The notes beneath the pieces were generated by a model that saw nothing but the letters and a program-made list of their open reading frames with translations, searched no databases and was not told the origin of the DNA. DNA of 64,000 nucleotides from positions 20,200 to 84,199 of the IMG/VR virus record IMGVR_UViG_3300032213_002237; one strand, written 5' to 3'. This DNA comes from a virus. Positions 58,279 through 64,000 of the stretch are shown piece after piece (position 1 is the stretch's first letter; each line of letters starts with the position of its first letter). The translations under genes were made by a program, and so were the position numbers.

Positions 58279-58635
58279 ATGAAATATCTTATCACCGAAT
58301 CTAAATTAAAAACATTCATTAAAGACAAGTTTAATATTGACCTGACAGGTCGTGTGGAGTTTGACCCAGATTTAACTGATGTAATGATAATTTTTGATGA
58401 GTGTATTAGTTATAATAGTATGCAAAGAAGATTTAATATGGACAATTATGGTCCGATGTATCTTATAAAATTAGATAATAGTTATGATTTACTTTATCAG
58501 ATGAATTATGCCACAGGTCAATCTTGGATTATTAATAACGGATGTGATACTTGGGATGAATCCGACTTTATGAACTTTTTTGGTATCTCAGGTCTTGGAA
58601 TATCAATTGAACAATTTCTTGATTTATACGTATAA
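58279..58635 (+). CDS. Class A leader protein with a different body, 118 aa
   Basis: MKYLITESKLKTFIKDKFNI, body DLTDVMIIFDECISYNSMQR, DTWDESDFMNFFGISGLGIS. TATTTATATATA precedes it. Its 3' end overlaps the convergent class C gene by 12 nt. Confidence 0.7.
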   Translation: MKYLITESKLKTFIKDKFNIDLTGRVEFDPDLTDVMIIFDECISYNSMQRRFNMDNYGPMYLIKLDNSYDLLYQMNYATGQSWIINNGCDTWDESDFMNFFGISGLGISIEQFLDLYV

Positions 58636-58947
58636 GACATCAACACATTGCTTATTATAAAACTTTTCTAAGTCATCCCTCATGTAGTTTTCTACATACG
58701 TAACACCATCTTTATATGTTAACCAATCAGACAACGGTCCATCGGTATCAGAACCATCTGTAATCATGTCCATAATTTCATGTTGTATACCACGCATGAA
58801 CGCTTCAAAGTTTTCAAAATCACAGGGATAATTAGTTACATTGTTATCCCATACAAACGATTTAAATCTATTCAATCTTCTTTTGAACTTTGGCGAAAAC
58901 TCTGTTTCTTCCCTTAATACTTTTTTTATATTCTCTTGTAGGTTCAT
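58624..58947 (-). CDS. Class C leader protein, 107 aa
   Basis: MNLQENIKKVLREETEFSPK leader, then a helical body (RLNRFKSFVWDNNVTNYPCD; MRGIQHEIMDMITDGSDTDG). Divergent from 58980 with facing TATTTATA elements. Confidence 0.7.
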   Translation of the reverse strand: MNLQENIKKVLREETEFSPKFKRRLNRFKSFVWDNNVTNYPCDFENFEAFMRGIQHEIMDMITDGSDTDGPLSDWLTYKDGVTYVENYMRDDLEKFYNKQCVDVLYV

Positions 58948-58979
58948 AATATTATAAATATAATTATATTTATTATTAC

Positions 58980-59675
58980 ATGAAGTATATTATTACCGAA
59001 ACACAATTAGTTAAAGCGGCGTTTAGGGTTCTTGATGCCCAACGTTTTAAACAAGTTGAAATTGATAATAAAATTTATTTTATACATTCGGACGATAATG
59101 AATTTTCTGATATTACATATGATAAAAAATATAGAATATGTTATATTCATATGGGTTTAGTCAATGCAATTACTTCTTTTTTTTCTTTAAAAGATTATCA
59201 TGAGTCTAAAAAAATTATTCTTAAATGGGTCGAACGCACTCTTCAAATGAATGTTGATGATGCATGGACACTACAAAAAGGTGGAGTCACCTCATTACGT
59301 TTACCTGAACAACCTATCACCGAGTCACAACATAAATTAATATCCGAACTTGAAAGAACTTGGAGAGATTTTGAATATACGGAACAATACAATAGACTAA
59401 AACCTAAAATGATTCGTTATTTTGAAAATTTGGTTGATTCACATTCTGAAAATGATGTAAGACTTAACTTATTTGATAGTGACCTAAACGCCGTAATGGT
59501 TTATAATAAACCAAGTGGTGATTTATACTATAATAGGAACTTTGACGATATATATGGTACAGCCTTTCCTCATCCTATTTGGTTAGTTCACGGCAAATTC
59601 ATTATGTCAGATGTATTTAATGAGTTCTTTCCTGACTACGAAGTTAAATCAGTTAGAAGTATAACATTATCATGA
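58980..59675 (+). CDS. Fusion of two class A-type units
   Basis: 231 aa. Residues 1-105 are a complete paralog (MKYIITETQLVKAAFRVLDA; FSLKDYHESKKIILKWVERT). Residues about 112-130 then read LPEQPITESQHKLISELERT, which keeps the ITESQ core of a leader, followed by a second body (RLNLFDSDLNAVMVYNKPSG; DVFNEFFPDYEVKSVR). The simplest origin is loss of the stop between two adjacent genes. Overlaps the next start by ATGA. Confidence 0.75.
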   Translation: MKYIITETQLVKAAFRVLDAQRFKQVEIDNKIYFIHSDDNEFSDITYDKKYRICYIHMGLVNAITSFFSLKDYHESKKIILKWVERTLQMNVDDAWTLQKGGVTSLRLPEQPITESQHKLISELERTWRDFEYTEQYNRLKPKMIRYFENLVDSHSENDVRLNLFDSDLNAVMVYNKPSGDLYYNRNFDDIYGTAFPHPIWLVHGKFIMSDVFNEFFPDYEVKSVRSITLS

Positions 59676-60010
59676 AATATTTAATCACAGAATCACAATT
59701 AGATAAAGCAATACTCAAGTTTCTTGATAGCCAGAATTTTGATATCCTTAAAAAAGGTGCCAGTACATACTTTGTAAATTCAGACGATTGGTTTGCTCAG
59801 ATTAAATATGGTGGTAGACATCGTAATGATGAGTTGTGTTTTATCTATTTTGAATTAATTCAAAAAGTATCTTCATTCTTTTCTATAGAGTCGTATAAAG
59901 CTGAATCAGTTATCGGACAATGGGTCAAGAAAAAACTGAACTTGGGGGGTAATATGACCAATCATAAATTATACAGTCAATGGTCGTTAAAAATACCAAC
60001 TGATTATTAA
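59672..60010 (+). CDS. Class A paralog, 112 aa
   Basis: MKYLITESQLDKAILKFLDS; YFVNSDDWFAQIKYGGRHRN, SSFFSIESYKAESVIGQWVK, KKLNLGGNM. Coupled to the fusion gene by ATGA. Last class A member before the array genes. Confidence 0.75.
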   Translation: MKYLITESQLDKAILKFLDSQNFDILKKGASTYFVNSDDWFAQIKYGGRHRNDELCFIYFELIQKVSSFFSIESYKAESVIGQWVKKKLNLGGNMTNHKLYSQWSLKIPTDY

Positions 60011-60041
60011 TTTGTATTTTCAAAGTTTTTTTGTATCTTTG
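60011..60041 (+). promoter_or_regulatory. Host-type promoter for array genes 2 and 3
   Basis: TTTG (60011-60014), 19-nt spacer, TATCTTTG (60034-60041); the ATG at 60047 lies 5 nt later. Confidence 0.7.
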
Positions 60042-60046
60042 TGCTT

Positions 60047-60682
60047 ATGGTTACAGATAAGCTAAAACAACTCATATTCAAACACCTATACAAAGAGTTA
60101 GGTAATGTGGAGATAATCCCGTATAAAGACTCTGTATGGTTCATTGATAGGGAAAATTGTTATTGGTATTTTCAGTTGTCTAAAGAGGGATGTTTATTTT
60201 GGAGATACTCATTCTTCCCATCGTTTTTCAGTATTTTCTCTTTGGAACAGAGTGAGTTTGAACCAATAATATCTTCTTGGGTGGAAGAGGTATTAAATCA
60301 TAAGGTATCCACAACTCGTATACCTTCCGTACGCCGAGACAATAAGGTGGAAGAGGTATTAAATCATAAGGTATCCACAACAGGTAATACATTGGCCCAC
60401 CGCTTACTTCAGGTGGAAGAGGTCTTAAATCATAAGGTATCCGAAACTCTTTTCTTTGCGTCTTTTTCAAATGTGCTGGTGGAAGAAATATTAAATCATA
60501 AGGTATCCGAAACTTTTGAAGTAGACGCCGCCCAAAAAAGAAAGGTAAAAAAAGTATTAGATAGTAGGGTATCTACAACTAAAAATAATTCCTTGTTTTC
60601 CGAAAGGTCAGTGGAAGAAGTATTAAATAGTGTTTGGGTGAAAAATGCATTAAACAACAAAAAAGAAAATGAAAGTAACTGA
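60047..60682 (+). CDS. Array gene 2: small domain plus CRISPR-like coding repeats
   Basis: 211 aa from ATG 60047 (MVTDKLKQLIFKHLYKELGN); an upstream GTG is part of the promoter box. Domain SVWFIDRENCYWYFQLSKEG, LFWRYSFFPSFFSIFSLEQS, then SSWVEEVLNHKVSTT and five or six 22-residue units. The fifth unit has drifted (VKKVLDSRVSTT), and the tail repeats a shortened form (VWVKNALNNK). The stop lies inside the next gene (14-nt overlap), so both are translated together. Confidence 0.75.
   Translation: MVTDKLKQLIFKHLYKELGNVEIIPYKDSVWFIDRENCYWYFQLSKEGCLFWRYSFFPSFFSIFSLEQSEFEPIISSWVEEVLNHKVSTTRIPSVRRDNKVEEVLNHKVSTTGNTLAHRLLQVEEVLNHKVSETLFFASFSNVLVEEILNHKVSETFEVDAAQKRKVKKVLDSRVSTTKNNSLFSERSVEEVLNSVWVKNALNNKKENESN
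60280..60645. repeat. CRISPR-like array 2 (6 repeats, 5 variable segments)
   Basis: 36-nt repeats begin at 60280, 60346, 60412, 60478, 60544 and 60610, exactly 66 nt apart. The fifth and sixth are degenerate. Variable segments are 30 nt and unrelated to each other. Confidence 0.9.
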
Positions 60683-61403
60683 TAGATTAAAACAGGTTGT
60701 ATTCAAACAACTATATAAAGAATTAGGTAATGTGGAGATAATCCCATATAAAGATTCTATATGGTTAATTGACCGAGAAAAGGAGCATTGGTATTTTGAA
60801 TTTGAAAAGAGTGGTCGTTTGTGGTGGAGATATTATTTCTTTAATAGTTTTTTTACCATTTTCTCATTGGAACCCAAAGATTTTGAACCAATACTCGCTT
60901 CTTGGGTGGAAGAGGTATTAAATCATAAGGTGCCCACAACTGAATTGTGTGCGGAGAAAAAGTATGATGAGGTGGAAGAGGTATTAAATCATAAGGTATC
61001 TACAACTGTTTACATGGGCATGAAGGCAAGTGTGAAGATGGAAGAGGTATTAAATCATAAGGTATCCACAACGCAAAACGATATCGGTAACGAAGGTTTC
61101 TTGGTGGAAGATGTATTAAATCATAAGGTATCTACAATATCATTCAATACACCGCCGTTTCCGAATATGGTGGAGAAGGTATTAAATCATAAGGTGTCTA
61201 AAACCTATTGTAGACCCACTATTGTTCTCAGTGAGGTGAAAGAAGTCCTAAATCATAAGGTAACTACAACCGATTTCTGGAATAGTGAAAAGGACACTCT
61301 GGTGGAAAAGGTATTAAATCATAAGGTAACTACAACACACACATCGCGTACATGTAATTCACCAGTGGTGGAAGAGATATTAAATGAAAACCCCACTGAG
61401 TAG
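60669..61403 (+). CDS. Array gene 3: small domain plus CRISPR-like coding repeats
   Basis: 244 aa, MKVTDRLKQVVFKQLYKELG, SIWLIDREKEHWYFEFEKSG, LWWRYYFFNSFFTIFSLEPK, then ASWVEEVLNHKVPTT and seven further units. Variants include VEKVLNHKVSKT and VKEVLNHKVTTT. The last unit stops at VEEILNENPTE, where the coding sequence runs into a terminator. Shares promoter and translation with array gene 2. The head domain is about as similar to array genes 1 and 2 as they are to each other. Confidence 0.75.
   Translation: MKVTDRLKQVVFKQLYKELGNVEIIPYKDSIWLIDREKEHWYFEFEKSGRLWWRYYFFNSFFTIFSLEPKDFEPILASWVEEVLNHKVPTTELCAEKKYDEVEEVLNHKVSTTVYMGMKASVKMEEVLNHKVSTTQNDIGNEGFLVEDVLNHKVSTISFNTPPFPNMVEKVLNHKVSKTYCRPTIVLSEVKEVLNHKVTTTDFWNSEKDTLVEKVLNHKVTTTHTSRTCNSPVVEEILNENPTE
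60905..61390. repeat. CRISPR-like array 3 (8 repeats, 7 variable segments)
   Basis: Repeats begin at 60905, 60971, 61037, 61103, 61169, 61235, 61301 and 61367 (last truncated), an exact 66-nt period throughout. The seven 30-nt segments are unrelated to each other. Confidence 0.92.
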
Positions 61404-61420
61404 CGAATTCAATGGGGTTA
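61384..61420 (+). terminator. Terminator after the array operon
   Basis: AACCCCACTGAG-loop-TTCAATGGGGTT hairpin overlapping the stop codon of array gene 3, followed by the small hairpin GTAG-CCTAAA-CTAC. Confidence 0.6.
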
Positions 61421-61456
61421 ATGTAGCCTAAACTACAACGGTCCTAAGTCCGTATC

Positions 61457-62077
61457 TTAAGTATTTTTATCTCTAAGTCTCTCATCTGTGTCTTGTTGGA
61501 CTTCAGGTATGAAATCATTCATGATTATATCATACACTCCTGGTAAATAAAACGTATTATACCAATCAAATAAATTATCAACACTATTAAAAAAATAGTT
61601 ACCTCTATGTGTACTATGTGTAAGTTCCACAAAATAATCACCATCACCACTTGTATCGTATATTCCTACATTAGGTTTCTTTGAGTCATCTTCTAATCCA
61701 TACCAATCAACTTCAACAGGTGTATAATCAGCAGTTGCGAAAAAAGGTGTTGCCATTACCCATATTTTTTCTAATACATTAGGTGGATAGTGTCCCGATT
61801 TAAACTGCCTTGCCCAATAAAACACATCATCACTACTTATTTCAATTTCAAATCCTTTATATTTTGCAGGTAAATTACCATTTACAATATTTTCAGCTAA
61901 TAGTTCTTTAGCAACAAATTCATCAATTTTTAAATCAGACATTTTGTATAAATAGGTCAGACTCACACCCATCATTTTTGCCGTATTATAAACACCATGT
62001 TTATTAACAGTATCCATAATGAATTTACTCTTCTTATCTTCCCTTAATACTCTTCTTATTTGTTCTTGTAGGTTCAT
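61457..62077 (-). CDS. Class C leader protein, 206 aa
   Basis: MNLQEQIRRVLREDKKSKFI leader; a helical segment with KHGVYNTAKMMGVSLTYLYK, resembling a small helix-turn-helix; then a beta domain (YKGFEIEISSDDVFYWARQF; VGIYDTSGDGDYFVELTHST). Last of the minus-strand class C run. Function unknown. Confidence 0.7.
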   Translation of the reverse strand: MNLQEQIRRVLREDKKSKFIMDTVNKHGVYNTAKMMGVSLTYLYKMSDLKIDEFVAKELLAENIVNGNLPAKYKGFEIEISSDDVFYWARQFKSGHYPPNVLEKIWVMATPFFATADYTPVEVDWYGLEDDSKKPNVGIYDTSGDGDYFVELTHSTHRGNYFFNSVDNLFDWYNTFYLPGVYDIIMNDFIPEVQQDTDERLRDKNT

Positions 62078-62078
62078 A

Positions 62079-62492
62079 TTAATTACTTTCCCCTGTTCCT
62101 TTATGTATTAATCTTAAACAATCAGGTGATATGTTATCAAATGTAACTATATGGTGTTTGTAGTCACCACCCTCAAAATGTCTATCTTTATACCAAATAA
62201 CACCCGCACATTCTGTATCAATAATCCATATATCATCGTCATAGGTTGAATCAAACATTTGTTTCTTATCTAATGAATCTGTCGCAAATATAGATGGTTT
62301 ACATTCTACATCACCTCCCACATGTTGCTGGTAACAATCACCCACATACGTTTGTAAACCTGTAAGTTCTATGTTCTCTCTCCATATAGGATTTGATTTG
62401 TGAACAACAAATTTATCAGGTGTATATCCATCTCCTGATGGAGAATATAGTTCTTCCCTTAATACTCTTCTTATGTGTTCCTGTAGGTTCAT
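62079..62492 (-). CDS. Class C leader protein, 137 aa
   Basis: MNLQEHIRRVLREELYSPSG leader; body with LTGLQTYVGDCYQQHVGGDV, IWIIDTECAGVIWYKDRHFE, HHIVTFDNISPDCLRLI. Several Cys/His. The layout recalls small ADP-ribosyl-type or PARP-like folds but lacks a decisive motif. 1 nt from its neighbours on both sides. Confidence 0.7.
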   Translation of the reverse strand: MNLQEHIRRVLREELYSPSGDGYTPDKFVVHKSNPIWRENIELTGLQTYVGDCYQQHVGGDVECKPSIFATDSLDKKQMFDSTYDDDIWIIDTECAGVIWYKDRHFEGGDYKHHIVTFDNISPDCLRLIHKGTGESN

Positions 62493-62493
62493 A

Positions 62494-63129
62494 TTATCTA
62501 TTATCTAATCTATTAACCTCATTATTACGAAGTTTATTCAAATACATCCATTCTAAAGACCCAGGCTCTCTTTCTTCTAACGCTAATAAATCTTTTTTAC
62601 GCCATAGTGTATTGTTCATAATAACCTTAATCATCTCGTCTTGAGTAACTCCTTCAGGTACTTCATTAATTGGTGGAACACACGTATATGACCTATCATT
62701 AAATGATAATTCTTCAACAGATATATCATTTCTACCTATCATATCTGAGATTTTACTTAAAAAAGTATCTTCAAACCATTCTTCAATTATATAATAAAGA
62801 TAATTTCTTCTAACAGGAAAAGCCCCTAATAGTCCACCAACAAAATCTTCTTGTACTGATAATGTTGAAGATTCAAATTGTCTTTCAGACGTTGGGGTGT
62901 TATCGTCAGTTTCTTCAAAGAACAATGCAAGATTCATTATTTGTTTCCCATTTTTACAAAACTCAAAATCATGTCTTGTTTTATAACTTTCAACGTGGTA
63001 TATTTCAGCACCTGAAGCCATACTATTTAATCTATCCAAAATAAATTTCTCGGATTTTTCACTTGGTTTCAAATACTTCTTGTTAACCTCTTCTCTTAAT
63101 ACTTTTTTTATGTGTTCGTGTAAGTTCAT
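62494..63129 (-). CDS. Class C leader protein, 211 aa
   Basis: MNLHEHIKKVLREEVNKKYL leader; body with MASGAEIYHVESYKTRHDFE, LSKISDMIGRNDISVEELSF, and a helical end (EEREPGSLEWMYLNKLRNNE). No family recognised. Co-transcribed with the class C genes on either side. Confidence 0.7.
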   Translation of the reverse strand: MNLHEHIKKVLREEVNKKYLKPSEKSEKFILDRLNSMASGAEIYHVESYKTRHDFEFCKNGKQIMNLALFFEETDDNTPTSERQFESSTLSVQEDFVGGLLGAFPVRRNYLYYIIEEWFEDTFLSKISDMIGRNDISVEELSFNDRSYTCVPPINEVPEGVTQDEMIKVIMNNTLWRKKDLLALEEREPGSLEWMYLNKLRNNEVNRLDNR

Positions 63130-63138
63130 AATATATAA

Positions 63139-63447
63139 TTAGTCGTCATATAAATAAATATAAAATTTGAATGGGAAAAACCTTGTAATGATTGAACCAA
63201 TTTCTTTAATAAAGTTTTGTTTTACTTGATTGAAACCTTTTGGATTATCTATCGCATATTGTCTATCATAAAATACATTAACAATAAACCCTTCAATCCT
63301 TTCGTCATAATCAAACTCAACACGTTTAACAGCCTTAAATTTTAGTTTGCTGAATAATGTATTAGCAGTTTTTATAAAATGCTCCACCTTATCAAACTTT
63401 TCAGTCTCCTCTTTTAATACTCTTCTTATGTTTTCTTGTAAGTTCAT
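63139..63447 (-). CDS. Class C leader protein, 102 aa
   Basis: ATG 63447 (MNLQENIRRVLKEETEKFDK). Body helix IKTANTLFSKLKFKAVKRVE and strands YDERIEGFIVNVFYDRQYAI, ending FKFYIYLYDD. The same compact alpha/beta plan as the next gene. Confidence 0.7.
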   Translation of the reverse strand: MNLQENIRRVLKEETEKFDKVEHFIKTANTLFSKLKFKAVKRVEFDYDERIEGFIVNVFYDRQYAIDNPKGFNQVKQNFIKEIGSIITRFFPFKFYIYLYDD

Positions 63448-63458
63448 ATAATTAATAT

Positions 63459-63806
63459 TCAATCACTTGTCATCTTCATGTAATTTTCAATAGTTGATGT
63501 TGAAATACTAATACCATAAAGGAAATGTTCTTTGAAGAACGATTTAATTAAATTTTTAACCTCTCTACTAGCATCAAACAACATTTCAGATTCTTCTTCA
63601 CTATAAGGCCTTTTCATCAATAAAGTTATCATACAACCATCTCCGTAATTTGTTCCGTAGACATCAACAACAACACTATGGAAGTTTTCAGGTAATTCTT
63701 TTTCAGCTAACGTCCTATTGATAACATTAGTGATAACCTTTTCAAGTTTGGTTCTTTCACCCGTCTCCTCCCTTAATACTTTTTTTATGTGTTCTTGTAG
63801 GTTCAT
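63459..63806 (-). CDS. Class C leader protein, 115 aa
   Basis: MNLQEHIKKVLREETGERTK leader, then LEKVITNVINRTLAEKELPE, VDVYGTNYGDGCMITLLMKR and a helix (FDASREVKNLIKSFFKEHFL). Paralogous to the 63139 gene in layout. Confidence 0.7.
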   Translation of the reverse strand: MNLQEHIKKVLREETGERTKLEKVITNVINRTLAEKELPENFHSVVVDVYGTNYGDGCMITLLMKRPYSEEESEMLFDASREVKNLIKSFFKEHFLYGISISTSTIENYMKMTSD

Positions 63807-63810
63807 ATAA

Positions 63811-64000
63811 TTAATATTTGACTATCTCTTCCCCATCAGGATTTAACACTTTAATAAAAACTTGTTCAATAAGTGCCGTGTTTAAATTAATATTTAAAAA
63901 ATTAAGAAGGTATTTCAGATGATAATCATAAAGATAATGTGGGTCAAACCCTTTTTCATAAATGTTATATTCATTAATCGTTGGGTCATTTAACTTAACA
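63811..64000 (-). CDS. 3' end of a gene running off the right edge
   Basis: 62 residues are visible, ending NPDGEEIVKY. The sequence (INEYNIYEKGFDPHYLYDYH, LNTALIEQVFIKVL) is soluble with no motif. It is read toward the class C run. Confidence 0.6.
   Translation of the reverse strand, partial: VKLNDPTINEYNIYEKGFDPHYLYDYHLKYLLNFLNINLNTALIEQVFIKVLNPDGEEIVKY

Noticed and set aside
60228-60470. Minus-strand open frame across array 2 with repeated IPYDLIPLPP
   Set aside because: It is the complement of the array repeats and is not kept open to the same extent in arrays 1 and 3.
52826-61390. A standard, functional CRISPR-Cas array
   Set aside because: No cas gene, no leader in the reverse orientation, and every repeat and variable segment is in one open frame joined to an upstream protein domain with a sense promoter.

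Overview
The window is AT-rich (around 30% GC by eye) and looks like part of a large tailed-phage genome (myovirus-like, probably jumbo) infecting a Bacteroidetes/Flavobacteriia host. It carries a large terminase, phage lysins, a tRNA, a tmRNA and dozens of small unknown proteins packed on both strands. Host-type promoters have the Bacteroidetes form TTTG-N19/20-TAnnTTTG. The tmRNA has a Gly (GGC) resume codon, as Bacteroidetes tmRNAs do. There are no ribosomal, metabolic-core or integration genes.

Layout. 0-9 kb (minus strand): a Thr/Pro-rich leucine-rich-repeat adhesin, terminase large subunit, a set of acidic structural-type proteins, a nucleotidyltransferase and a KTSC protein. 9-17 kb: a proteolysis/translation-rescue module (ClpC-like unfoldase, M20/PepT-like peptidase, tmRNA), a dual-peptidase lysin, a DnaJ-type zinc-finger protein and tRNA-Arg. 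17-24 kb: HNH nuclease and three large unknown proteins. 24-39 kb: mixed accessory genes (RmlC-like epimerase, cupin, secreted paralogs, DUF6915-like protein, HExxH protein, a PPK2-lysozyme fusion, a class II aminoacyl-tRNA-synthetase-like protein, SlyD-type FKBP). 39-49.5 kb: minus-strand run of small proteins. 49.5-52.6 kb: early-type region with host-like promoters, G/C-run DNA, structured non-coding DNA and a second HExxH protein. 52.6-61.4 kb: an island of paralogous small proteins bounded by three genes that end in CRISPR-like 36-nt repeat/30-nt variable arrays, with an LpxH-like phosphoesterase and a GT2 glycosyltransferase inside it. 61.4-64 kb: minus-strand run of related small proteins.

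The unifying feature is a short amphipathic N-terminal leader on more than 40 otherwise unrelated proteins. I use four classes below: A (MKYLITESQLDKVI type), B ([17 protein letters not shown] type), C (MNLQEHIRRVLREE type) and D (MRKLFEISSEEKQRILEMH type). Most contain a hydrophobic-x-Glu step followed by Ser or Ala. This resembles the T4 capsid-targeting sequence cut by the prohead protease, so I infer that these proteins may be packaged in the virion. Many of the same genes have a TATTTATA element 5-25 nt before the start codon, which looks like a phage late promoter; other genes have host-type promoters so close to the ATG that their mRNAs should be leaderless.

The most unusual items are the three coding CRISPR-like arrays, the leader system, the ClpC + tmRNA (divergent tag) + peptidase cluster, and the PPK2-lysozyme fusion. 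All functions are read from sequence motifs only; no database search was possible.
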